Below are positions 25,899 through 33,144 of a stretch of 40,213 nucleotides of DNA, in pieces. The position numbers were made by a program, and so were the translations under genes. A model generated the notes under the pieces. The model saw nothing but the letters and a program-made list of their open reading frames with translations. It was not told the DNA's origin and searched no databases. Position 1 is the stretch's first letter; each line of letters opens with the position of its first letter. Source of the stretch: a virus; IMG/VR virus record IMGVR_UViG_3300036770_007858, positions 1-40,213 of that record; one strand, given 5' to 3'.

Positions 25899-26924
25899 AT
25901 GATTGATATACCGAGAGAGTATACCGTATATAAGTTTTTTCAATACGGTATAGAGTCGAAGTATAATAAGTTTAACGACTCTTATCAATGTGGATGCCCT
26001 ATCTGTAGAGAAGGCAAGTCTGCTGGTAGAAAGCAAAGATGCTACTTCATACCATCTAAAAATAACGTATATTGCCACAACTGCGGTTGGTCATCTACGC
26101 CTATAAACTGGATTAAAGAAGTTAGCGGGTCTAACTTCACTACCATTATCGATGAACTTAAAAACTTCGATATTGATATTGAAAACTATATTGAAAGGGA
26201 TGTAGTAAAGCAAGATACTATTATTACTCCCGACCTACCTAAGGATTGTATCAATCTATTTGATAGTACCCAACTTGATTTCTTTAAAGATCACAAAGTA
26301 GTTCAAAAGGCAGTTGAGTTAATCAAGAAGAGAAAACTCGATACCGCTATCAATAGACCTAAAGCACTATTTATATCATTGAACGACCCTATCCATAAGA
26401 ATAGATTGGTAATACCGTTCTATGAAAATGGCGAAGTAGTCTTTTATCAATCTCGCACTATTCTTTATAACGATAATAAGTCGAAATATATATCAAAGAT
26501 TAACAGCACTAAGAGTCTGTACGGGTTTGACAATATAGACCCTTCTCTTGATAATGTATTTATATTTGAAGGACCTATAAATAGTTTCTTTGTGAAGAAT
26601 GGGGTAGCGGTTGCGGGTATTCAAGAGAAATCCCAGCAATCTTTTACTCTCAAGCAATTGGAGCAACTTGCCTCTCTTACGTTATACAAGAAAATATGGG
26701 TTTTAGACTCTCAATGGATTGATAATGCGAGTAGGTCTAAGTCTAAGATTCTTGCTGACCAGAATGAAACTGTCTTTATATGGCCAGAGAAGATAGGTCG
26801 AAAATATAAGGATTTTAATGACCTTATAATGAAGTTTGATATAAATGAAATATCCGCGAAATTCATCACGGACAATTCATATAAGGGTATAGGGGCTAAA
26901 ATTGCTTTAGAAGCAATCAAGTGA
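25899..26924 (+). CDS. 61: DNA primase, T4 gp61 family (341 aa)
   Basis: Makes RNA primers on the lagging strand together with the gp41-type helicase. The N-terminal zinc finger has CPIC at residues 33-36 and CHNC at 59-62, spaced as in T4 gp61, with the basic KSAGRKQR between them. The central toprim-like catalytic part shows VIPFY, YGFD and the acidic strand FIFEGPINSFFV (Glu224). A later WVLDSQWID would carry a second metal-ligand Asp. The length matches T4 gp61 (342 aa). Unlike most replication genes in the window it lies on the plus strand, behind the homing endonuclease and with its own promoter. It ends one base before the convergent coiled-coil gene. Confidence 0.85.
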   Translation: MIDIPREYTVYKFFQYGIESKYNKFNDSYQCGCPICREGKSAGRKQRCYFIPSKNNVYCHNCGWSSTPINWIKEVSGSNFTTIIDELKNFDIDIENYIERDVVKQDTIITPDLPKDCINLFDSTQLDFFKDHKVVQKAVELIKKRKLDTAINRPKALFISLNDPIHKNRLVIPFYENGEVVFYQSRTILYNDNKSKYISKINSTKSLYGFDNIDPSLDNVFIFEGPINSFFVKNGVAVAGIQEKSQQSFTLKQLEQLASLTLYKKIWVLDSQWIDNASRSKSKILADQNETVFIWPEKIGRKYKDFNDLIMKFDINEISAKFITDNSYKGIGAKIALEAIK

Positions 26925-28139
26925 TTATCTGTATTTTCTTAGCAGATTTTCTACAATCACATCATAACGGAATGTATAGCCTTCTCTTATAGTATAAAGA
27001 GCAGCAACAACATCTCGCTCTGTAGCATCTCCCGTCTTGAGGTCGTCTATAAGACCTATAATCTTGGATACCTTTCCCGGGTCAGCATCGCCAGCGTATC
27101 CTCTAATTTCATCCTTTAGGAACTGAAGTTTAGAGTCAACCCTTTCCCGGTCTCTATCATCTAAATCTTCATAGTCGTAAAGTTTGCTCATTAACGGCTG
27201 TAAATCCTTTTTAATCTTATCTACAACACCAGATAGACCGGCGCCAATAGCAGACTTAGCAGCCTTTCTCATTACATGAGGATTTACAGTAGGTTTTTTA
27301 GGCGCTCTAAGAGATTTATCAAGAGCGGTCTTAAACATAGTCCCTATCATAAACATAGGGTTTATGAAGTAATATCCAGTCCCTCTATCTTTAGCATCTT
27401 TTCTTTGACCCAATACTAACTCATAGAGTTTCTCGAGAGGGTCAAATGATTCAGGATTTAAGATTATCTCCTTTAAGAATAATCTCAGCTCTGGGTCATC
27501 ATCAACAATATTCAAGTTGAGATCAGCAAGACTTTTTAACGTATTATTAGCCAGTTGCTGCTTTGTTTTATCACTCATCGAGTCTCCCAACGATTCGGCA
27601 GCACCTTTAATAATATTGGTCATCTCCTCAAGAGAAGACCGGTCATTTATATTCTGCTCTATTTCCTCATCAAGACGCTTGATTTCTATTTCATGCTCTT
27701 GGGCGATCTCTGTCAACTTATCTATTTGTTCATCAACCTTCTCTATTTTATCTAAGTCAGGGGTCTTCTCTCGTTCAAGCCTCGCTTTAGTTTTTTCTAA
27801 ACGACCAAGTTGCTCTAATATTCCTTCGAGTCTTTTAAGTTCGACTCTCAAATCACTCGCTAACTGGAAATGAGGAGCAATAACCCCATTAAACCTATCT
27901 CTAAAATTAGGGTCTTTCGCTACAATATCAAGAGCGAAAGATAAAGTTTTTTTAGTCCCAGATACCCCAGCGCTGCGAACATCCTTCGGTCCATCAGTGC
28001 GAGGCTTATATACCTCAGGATTAAAATAATCCTTACCTATCGGGGAACTTGACATTCCCTCCGGAGCTCCCATTTCTCGAGTACGCTTATAACGCATTCC
28101 CGGTCTTTCATCCTTTGCTTCAGAAAATAACCTCTTCAT
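26925..28139 (-). CDS. Coiled-coil phage protein, possible head-associated protein (404 aa)
   Basis: The start is taken at the ATG at 28139; a TTG three codons upstream (28148) is also possible. Residues about 85-175 form a long charged coiled coil (LKRLEGILEQLGRLEKTKARL onward). The middle contains ESFDPLEKLYELVLG and GTGYYFINPMFMIGTMF; the C-terminal part is helical and charged. No enzyme motif is seen. The N-terminus MKRLFSEA resembles T4 capsid-targeting leaders cleaved after Glu, a feature shared with the genes at 37375 and 38726. A TAAATA core lies 18 nt upstream of the ATG (9 nt before the TTG). A scaffold or internal head protein is a guess. Confidence 0.6.
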   Translation of the reverse strand: MKRLFSEAKDERPGMRYKRTREMGAPEGMSSSPIGKDYFNPEVYKPRTDGPKDVRSAGVSGTKKTLSFALDIVAKDPNFRDRFNGVIAPHFQLASDLRVELKRLEGILEQLGRLEKTKARLEREKTPDLDKIEKVDEQIDKLTEIAQEHEIEIKRLDEEIEQNINDRSSLEEMTNIIKGAAESLGDSMSDKTKQQLANNTLKSLADLNLNIVDDDPELRLFLKEIILNPESFDPLEKLYELVLGQRKDAKDRGTGYYFINPMFMIGTMFKTALDKSLRAPKKPTVNPHVMRKAAKSAIGAGLSGVVDKIKKDLQPLMSKLYDYEDLDDRDRERVDSKLQFLKDEIRGYAGDADPGKVSKIIGLIDDLKTGDATERDVVAALYTIREGYTFRYDVIVENLLRKYR

Positions 28140-28173
28140 TTTACGCAAAATAAATTTTATTTAGAATCTTCCT

Positions 28174-28347
28174 TTATTTTTCGCGGATTTCGACAATACC
28201 TTTGCGAATAAACGCTCCAGAAGCAGGGTCTATCCAGTGCGCTTCAACAACTATCCTGTCCCCGTGATCTCTCTCGATTAAACGAGGGGCTACTGGTTGC
28301 CCGCTGATAGGCGAGGGTATATTTATCGGTCTAACGAATTGTTCCAT
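28174..28347 (-). CDS. Very small phage protein (57 aa)
   Basis: A complete short frame, 57 codons plus TAA, filling the gap between the coiled-coil gene and RNase H. The product MEQFVRPINIPSP ... DRIVVEAHWIDPASGAFIRKGIVEIREK is compact, with no membrane segment. A late promoter core ends exactly 5 nt before its ATG, and its codons look like those of its neighbours. Similar short proteins occur in T4-like marine phages (recollection, not checked). The function is unknown; late expression suggests a virion or assembly role. Confidence 0.7.
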   Translation of the reverse strand: MEQFVRPINIPSPISGQPVAPRLIERDHGDRIVVEAHWIDPASGAFIRKGIVEIREK

Positions 28348-28352
28348 GATAT

Positions 28353-28358
28353 TATTTA
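28353..28358 (-). promoter_or_regulatory. T4-type late promoter core
   Basis: CTAAATA on the minus strand, 5 nt before the ATG at 28347 and just past the RNase H stop. Confidence 0.55.
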
Positions 28359-28360
28359 GT

Positions 28361-29227
28361 CTAACTGCTAAATAATTCTGAAATAATATTCGCCATCACA
28401 CTTTTAATACAAAATGCCTTGTGCCAGATAGTTTGCTGGTTGATAATAGTTCTAAACCCACGCTCTTCGCATATCTTTAGAAATCCATCAAAGTCAATCG
28501 GCAAAGTATTTGATGATTGACGCTTATAGGTCTCATATTCTTGATCCCACTCCGGGCTCCCTACATTATTCAAGTCGATAAGTTTCATATTTTCAGAAAT
28601 TTGCTTACTTTGCTCCTCTGTAAGCATAGTATTTCCTTTAATAATCTGTAATGCTCTTTTTGGGCCCATTTTGTCCAAGCCGATAATATTATCAGCCTTA
28701 TCCCCAGTTATAGACTTATAGAGCGGGTAATTTTCGGGAGCAAACCCAAACGTCTCTGTGAATACCTGCCTATCATATAGAATCTTCTTAGTAGGGCTAT
28801 AAACGCTTGTGTCATCGCTTATCAATTGATAAAAATCAGTATCCGCTGAAACAATCGTCTTCTTACCCTCTTTTTCCTTGGTAAGCCAAAAAATAATATC
28901 ATCTGCTTCACCTTTCGTCGGGAATATATTTTTAACCCCGAGTTTGCCGAAGCATTCTACAATCAAATCCGTCTCAGTATGGACTTGTTGATTGTATTCA
29001 GTATCTCTTGTCTGCTTATAGCTCTCATCAAGTTTCTTTCTTAGTGCTGGCTCTTTGGATAGTCTCATATCCCAAGCGCACCAGATTTCATCAGGTTTAA
29101 ACTGCTCTACATAAGATTTTAAGGAGCGTAGCGTAATAAATACATGGTCAGCGGCGTCATTATTATTGGAAATCCAATATGCTCGATGGACTAAATTATT
29201 CCCATCAATTATTAGGTGTTTTTTCAT
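28361..29227 (-). CDS. rnh: RNase H / 5'-3' exonuclease, FEN-1 family (288 aa)
   Basis: Removes RNA primers and 5' flaps during lagging-strand synthesis. Acidic metal-binding residues are at Asp8 (IIDGNNL), Asp53 (CAWDM), the cluster GEADD at 106-110 and SADTDFYQL at 128-136; the helix-3-turn-helix GDKADNIIGLDKMGPKRA begins at residue 175. The length is slightly under T4 RNase H (305 aa). Its start overlaps the upstream 85-residue gene by 23 nt, so it is the last gene of the overlapping replication operon that begins at 34016. Confidence 0.9.
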   Translation of the reverse strand: MKKHLIIDGNNLVHRAYWISNNNDAADHVFITLRSLKSYVEQFKPDEIWCAWDMRLSKEPALRKKLDESYKQTRDTEYNQQVHTETDLIVECFGKLGVKNIFPTKGEADDIIFWLTKEKEGKKTIVSADTDFYQLISDDTSVYSPTKKILYDRQVFTETFGFAPENYPLYKSITGDKADNIIGLDKMGPKRALQIIKGNTMLTEEQSKQISENMKLIDLNNVGSPEWDQEYETYKRQSSNTLPIDFDGFLKICEERGFRTIINQQTIWHKAFCIKSVMANIISELFSS

Positions 29228-29462
29228 TTTGCTTGAATTGTTTTACCGCAATATTATAAACATATCTTGGTATTTTCTCTACGAACTTTAGAGCTCCGCC
29301 TTCTAAACCATTATAAAACAGTTCCTTTTTGATACATCTATTCTCCATTATAGGAATAGATAAAAATTGATATTCATCGCCTGCCTTTTTACAGAATATC
29401 CACATTTCACCGGCATATGCCCCGGTCTGGACAGCAAATATCTTACGTTTCTTAAAAATCAT
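29205..29462 (-). CDS. Small protein of unknown function in the replication operon (85 aa)
   Basis: Short soluble protein beginning MIFKKRKIFAVQTGAYAGEMW, with a middle LSIPIMENRCI and a basic end. No known domain. It overlaps the upstream gene by 11 nt and RNase H by 23 nt, so it is translated with them. Position suggests an accessory replication role, without direct evidence. Confidence 0.65.
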   Translation of the reverse strand: MIFKKRKIFAVQTGAYAGEMWIFCKKAGDEYQFLSIPIMENRCIKKELFYNGLEGGALKFVEKIPRYVYNIAVKQFKQNEKTPNN

Positions 29463-29787
29463 CTTCGCTGGACTTAAACTGTTTACTAAAATAAGCGGGG
29501 GCGAATTTTTGTAATCTCATTCCTAGCGATTCCTTCTCTTGATCGGTTTTACCCTTAACTATTTCAATTGCTTCCCCGTTGTAATCAAATCCTAAAATAA
29601 TAAAACACGGTAAGAATTCACCTACCGTGTCTACTATAGCAGATTTACATTCGTTTGAATACTTCTTAGTTGTAGAGTGCTCCTTTAGAGCCTTAGTGAG
29701 TAATCTTTCAAAGAAAGTATCGCTAAAATCTGAACCAATAAACTCAGACTCCTCGTCAAACCCAGAAAGCGATTCAATATCGGTCAT
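29452..29787 (-). CDS. Small protein of unknown function in the replication operon (111 aa)
   Basis: Acidic N-terminus (about residues 1-20, with EESEF and SDFSD), a central FLPCFIILGFDYNGEAIEIVKGK strand pair and a C-terminus ending EDDF. I do not recognise it. The ATG overlaps the stop of the preceding gene (ATGA). An acidic hydrophobic C-terminal end is sometimes a docking peptide for replication partners, but that is speculation here. Confidence 0.6.
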   Translation of the reverse strand: MTDIESLSGFDEESEFIGSDFSDTFFERLLTKALKEHSTTKKYSNECKSAIVDTVGEFLPCFIILGFDYNGEAIEIVKGKTDQEKESLGMRLQKFAPAYFSKQFKSSEDDF

Positions 29788-30131
29788 GCGGCTTCTTTCT
29801 TATATTCACTGCCCTCAAGCGCTTGCGATACTCCTTGTGTAATTAACTTTTCGACTATAATTTCTATAGAGTTTGTCTTCATATAGAAGTTTTTAGGAAA
29901 TAATTTACCCCCATCATCTAAATGAAACATAAATTCCTTTGTGTCGTTGCTAAACAGACAGGTTATATAAACGCTCGTATCTCCTGGGTCAACAAGTATA
30001 GTCCATTTACGAATATCTCCTTGTTTATACCCATTAAAAACTTTAAGAGTAATAAAATTACAATCTCTCAGCCTTTTCAGGAAATATCCGAGAGTATATA
30101 AATTGTTTTTTCGCTTTTTTTCTTCGTTCAT
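29784..30131 (-). CDS. Small conserved-looking phage protein downstream of the clamp gene (115 aa)
   Basis: Basic N-terminus (residues 3-9), then YTLGYFLKRLRDCNF, RKWTILVDPGDTSVYITC and DDGGKLFPKNFYMKTNSIEIIVEKLI. It looks like a small alpha/beta domain. It starts inside the stop of the sliding-clamp gene (ATGA). Similar proteins near gp45 are known to me in marine T4-like phages, without an assigned function (recollection). An accessory role in replication or late transcription is possible. Confidence 0.65.
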   Translation of the reverse strand: MNEEKKRKNNLYTLGYFLKRLRDCNFITLKVFNGYKQGDIRKWTILVDPGDTSVYITCLFSNDTKEFMFHLDDGGKLFPKNFYMKTNSIEIIVEKLITQGVSQALEGSEYKKEAA

Positions 30132-30859
30132 GATACTAAAGATGTAATAATATAGTGTAAAATCGACTGATTTGTATGAATCTTAAATTGAGCAATACCA
30201 TACTCATTGTTAATACCAACACTCGCACTGGCATTTAAAGAACTCAGCGCTCTGATAGGGTCTAACATAAGAGGTATGGGTTGAGCCAGAGAAGGTCCAT
30301 CATAATCTTCTACAAGACAAAATGAAAACATATCGCTATTACTAACAGTTCTGTCGGTTAGTTCTGCGTGTATCTTATTATCTTCAGAATAAAGATAGAC
30401 CTTATTAATCTCCGGAGTAATTAACGAACTCTTAATCAATCTATTCAATACACTACTCTCAATATTAAAATTGACATCATTCTTAAAGGAATTTACTTTG
30501 TCAATATTGATCTTCGGCGAAGACAAAATTCCATCCTCATAAAGATGGAATTTAAACTTAAGAGTCGAAGTTTTATATTGAATATTATTTGAGTTTAGTA
30601 TCAAGTCAATATTGTTGTCATCAATTACTTTTAGGGAATTAATAAACTTATCGATATTAGGTATATTGAGAGTCTTGGGCTCATCATATTGTTTGTCAAG
30701 AAGGTATTGAGCATATAAAATAGTAGTATTGTCCGCAGAGGATACTAGAGATGTAATTTTATTACCTGCTATGTTTAAGATAGCAGTCTCAGAAAACCTG
30801 TTGATAGGTTTTAAGAAGTTAGTAATAAACCCTATCTTATCATTGAGTAATAAATTCAT
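30128..30859 (-). CDS. 45: DNA polymerase sliding clamp, T4 gp45 family (243 aa)
   Basis: Ring-forming processivity factor; in T4 it also activates late promoters through gp33/gp55. The call rests on length (T4 gp45 is 228 aa), the repeated beta-alpha-beta pattern of two PCNA-like domains and position in the gp59-gp32-gp45 cluster. Examples are NLLLNDKIGFITNFLKPINRF at the N-terminus, the FKFHLYEDGILSSP strand-loop and the final strands IAQFKIHTNQSILHYIITSL. It is coupled on both sides by ATGA overlaps. The sequence is well diverged from T4. The clamp loader and polymerase are not in this window. Confidence 0.75.
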   Translation of the reverse strand: MNLLLNDKIGFITNFLKPINRFSETAILNIAGNKITSLVSSADNTTILYAQYLLDKQYDEPKTLNIPNIDKFINSLKVIDDNNIDLILNSNNIQYKTSTLKFKFHLYEDGILSSPKINIDKVNSFKNDVNFNIESSVLNRLIKSSLITPEINKVYLYSEDNKIHAELTDRTVSNSDMFSFCLVEDYDGPSLAQPIPLMLDPIRALSSLNASASVGINNEYGIAQFKIHTNQSILHYIITSLVS

Positions 30860-31338
30860 TGATTCTTTGCGGTCTTTCTATTAGAAGGCTTTTTCGCAGG
30901 AACTTGTTTATCCTCTAAAAGCCTGATAATACTATTGACCCTACTATTAAGTAGTTTAATCTCATCGAGTATCAACTTCGTCTGGCTATTTGGCTCAATA
31001 AAGTTAAACTCGAGTTGACCATCATCGACCGGAACAGGCGCTTGAACCACAGGCGCTTGAATTACAGGCATTTGAGCCATCGGCATATCGCTTGGCATAG
31101 GAATGAGAGTCGAAGCAATATCAAAAGGCTCGGCTCTCGCAGTCGGTGTATGCTGAGGCTGATTGCCAAACTTCTGCTCGACCTCTGTAGCGGCTTTCGA
31201 AATCAAATAGTCAATATTAGTACCATTTTTAGAAACCGCGCTGCCCGGCACAATCGCGCTATCCAACTCCTTGGATTTACTCATCGCAAATCCAAGGAAG
31301 TTAGCAAGAACGTTTTTAATTTCAGGTGAATTTTCCAT
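30856..31338 (-). CDS. Proline-rich protein between gp32 and the clamp, candidate clamp partner (160 aa)
   Basis: The start is taken at the ATG at 31338, 1 nt after the gp32 stop; the open frame extends upstream only inside gp32. Helical residues 1-58 (EIKNVLANFLGFAMSKSKELD, IDYLISKAATEVEQKFG) are followed by a Pro/Met/Gln/Val-rich linker (80-105, containing QAPVVQAPVPV). Then comes the peptide GQLEFNF at 107-113, a short coiled coil (120-143) and a basic Lys/Arg tail. QLEFNF resembles clamp-binding peptides, including the LDFLL end of T4 gp33. It lies directly upstream of the clamp gene and overlaps it by ATGA. The function is otherwise unknown. Confidence 0.6.
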   Translation of the reverse strand: MENSPEIKNVLANFLGFAMSKSKELDSAIVPGSAVSKNGTNIDYLISKAATEVEQKFGNQPQHTPTARAEPFDIASTLIPMPSDMPMAQMPVIQAPVVQAPVPVDDGQLEFNFIEPNSQTKLILDEIKLLNSRVNSIIRLLEDKQVPAKKPSNRKTAKNQ

Positions 31339-31339
31339 A

Positions 31340-32194
31340 TTAGTCTTCTCCGATACCAGCAAGAAGTTCTGCCACAATCGGATCATCGTCATCATCATAG
31401 GTAGACGAAACAGTCTCTTCAACCTTTGCTACAGGCCTCGATTCCTGTCTTGCTTCCGGTCTCGACTCTACAGTCTTTGTAGAAGAGACGGTATTCGCAA
31501 CAAAATGCTCATCAAACATCGCCTGAAGTTCATCGTAAGATTTAATCTGGAAAACACTTTCAAGGTCAAACACTTTAGAATAGATATCAGATACTTGATT
31601 CTCCGAAAGACCAAGGTCAGACTTATGAGTAGTAAATCTCGAGGAAACATAAGTCGGATACTCTCCTTGCGATTCAACTTCAATTTTAAGATTTACCCCA
31701 TTCGACCCAAGGTCGAAGATTCTTGCACCGAACTCTTCACTATCTTCGCCATCAATCGCTCGACGAATAATCTTTTCGAGTTGCTTGCCATAACGAATAA
31801 TCTTTACCTGACCATTATTTTCAGGATTCTTACTATCATCAACAATATAGGCATTAACAAGCCACTTCTCATTCTTCTTAACAGCCTTGATACGCTCTTT
31901 CTCGAAGTCCGAGCCGTGCTTATAAATGCGATATCGCGCTTCAATGATGGGATCGCGCTCGCCAAACGTTTGCGGAGATACCGCTTGAACATACTGACCA
32001 GTAGCAAACGATTCCCACCCTACAATAAAGTAGTGAAAGAAAGTTTTATCAGGCTTCTCCATATCGGGAAGGAGCCTCACTGTATAAGTATTACCTGGCT
32101 CCATCGAAAGGATGTTGCTCAGACTTGTTCTTTGCTCTTGGTTAGAAAGAGCACCTTTAATACTATCAAACATGGATGGATTGAATTTCTTCAT
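31340..32194 (-). CDS. 32: Single-stranded DNA-binding protein, T4 gp32 family, no zinc site (284 aa)
   Basis: Coats ssDNA and organises the replisome. The start is taken at ATG 32194; an in-frame GTG lies 3 codons upstream. The N-terminal basic segment is followed by the OB-type core: YTVRLLPD, FFHYFIVGWES, then WLVNAYIVDDSKNPENNGQVKIIRYGKQ, very close to the gp32 signature. The C-terminus has a Ser/Glu/Arg linker and the acidic tip YDDDDDPIVAELLAGIGED, which in T4 docks partner proteins. The protein contains no cysteine at all, so the Cys residues of the T4 zinc finger are missing. A sigma70-like promoter sits just upstream. Confidence 0.85.
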   Translation of the reverse strand: MKKFNPSMFDSIKGALSNQEQRTSLSNILSMEPGNTYTVRLLPDMEKPDKTFFHYFIVGWESFATGQYVQAVSPQTFGERDPIIEARYRIYKHGSDFEKERIKAVKKNEKWLVNAYIVDDSKNPENNGQVKIIRYGKQLEKIIRRAIDGEDSEEFGARIFDLGSNGVNLKIEVESQGEYPTYVSSRFTTHKSDLGLSENQVSDIYSKVFDLESVFQIKSYDELQAMFDEHFVANTVSSTKTVESRPEARQESRPVAKVEETVSSTYDDDDDPIVAELLAGIGED

Positions 32195-32201
32195 ATATAA
32201 C

Positions 32202-32230
32202 ACTATAATTTATTTCTCTATTATTTTCAA
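32202..32230 (-). promoter_or_regulatory. Sigma70-like promoter for gp32
   Basis: On the minus strand TTGAAA (32230-32225), 17-bp spacer, TATAGT (32207-32202), then 7 nt to the ATG at 32194. The leader is near zero. It lies across the end of the gp59 gene. Confidence 0.6.
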
Positions 32231-32872
32231 CTTATTTTTTATTTTTTGGACTAATAGTTTACATTTGGATGACCTAATATACCTATTTCGCGCAAAATCT
32301 ATTTTATCAAAGAAATTGTCCCCATTCATGAGCCGGACAATATCTTTATCGCATAAAAGTATCGCTCTATCAAACCCTCTAAAATCTAAAAGCGGGTAGA
32401 GCCAAGTTTTTCTATCTTTAAGATGAAGTATACAAATATATTGCGATTCTTGCTTTTCGCAAAAATAATCATCTATTGATATTTTGTTTTTGTCGCAATA
32501 TCTTTTTATAAACAGCAGACTATCTTTTGCCCTTGTGAGAGACTCTATGTCATCCGGATCGAGCGACTCAATGTGCTTCATATATCTGGTATATGAAGAT
32601 ATTGCTTTCGGTGAAGCGTAGAATTTTAAGTCAATTCTCGCCGCCTTGTCTTCAAAATATGGCGAGTTAAAAAAATCCTTTATGTTTATATTAGGATATG
32701 CCTGAAGTTTATAGGCAATTTTTTTACAGATAGCGATATTCTCTTGCGAGAAACTATCAAAATTTTTCCTTATCTTAAAAGGTTTGTCTTGCGATGTTCT
32801 TAGTGCTATAAGATACTGATTATAGATTTGCTTCTCAAAATCAGTTATTTTAAGATTTTCGACTGCGGACAT
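32210..32872 (-). CDS. 59: Helicase loader, T4 gp59 family (220 aa)
   Basis: Loads the gp41 helicase on gp32-coated DNA. Length (T4 217 aa), all-helical character and place immediately upstream of gp32 match T4. The N-terminal FEKQIYNQYLIALRTSQDKPFKIRKNFDSF resembles gp59 N-termini; later segments include AYPNINIKDFF and LYPLLDFRGFDRAILL. The C-terminus is strongly basic. The start overlaps the upstream 99-residue gene by 28 nt, and no other ATG is available near it. Confidence 0.75.
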   Translation of the reverse strand: MSAVENLKITDFEKQIYNQYLIALRTSQDKPFKIRKNFDSFSQENIAICKKIAYKLQAYPNINIKDFFNSPYFEDKAARIDLKFYASPKAISSYTRYMKHIESLDPDDIESLTRAKDSLLFIKRYCDKNKISIDDYFCEKQESQYICILHLKDRKTWLYPLLDFRGFDRAILLCDKDIVRLMNGDNFFDKIDFARNRYIRSSKCKLLVQKIKNKLKIIEK

Positions 32873-33144
32873 TTATTTAAATACTTCGAAATATACTTAC
32901 TCTTGCTTAGAGTCGGGTCATACTGTATAAATCTCAAAAATATTTCGTAATCGCTATCGATTCCTGTCATATTCTTAAAAAGATTTCTATAGTTTTTGTT
33001 ATCCAATAACAATAAGAAAATATTTGGAAGATTCAACTTTTTATTCTGTATTAAACAAATAAGACTACAAAAGCAAAGCAACAAATGGTCGCTCTCAATA
33101 AAATTGATATTCTCGATGGGGTTAAATTCATTTCTGCTAATCAT
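32845..33144 (-). CDS. Small protein at the gp33 position (99 aa)
   Basis: In T4 the order is 33-59-32, and this gene is directly upstream of gp59. The product has an N-terminal ENINFIESDHLLLCFCSLICLI, a basic LLLLDNKNYRNLFKNMTGIDSDYEIFLRFI part and a Lys-rich end. It lacks the C-terminal clamp-binding LDFLL-type end of T4 gp33 and shows no clear similarity to gp33. The start overlaps the stop of the DHH gene (ATGA). It may be a replacement, a highly diverged co-activator or unrelated. Confidence 0.6.
   Translation of the reverse strand: MISRNEFNPIENINFIESDHLLLCFCSLICLIQNKKLNLPNIFLLLLDNKNYRNLFKNMTGIDSDYEIFLRFIQYDPTLSKSKYISKYLNKCPQSKILK

Noticed and set aside
26900-26918. Small hairpin (ATTGCTT-TAG-AAGCAAT) at the end of the primase gene as a terminator
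   Set aside because: Only a 7-bp AT-rich stem inside coding sequence with no T-run after it.
31271-32200. 309-codon open frame on the plus strand opposite gp32
   Set aside because: It is the mirror of the strongly coding gp32 and clamp-neighbour genes, has no promoter and gives a low-complexity basic product.
32845-33144. Naming the 99-residue gene as gp33
   Set aside because: Position fits, but the sequence lacks the clamp-binding C-terminus and other T4 gp33 features.
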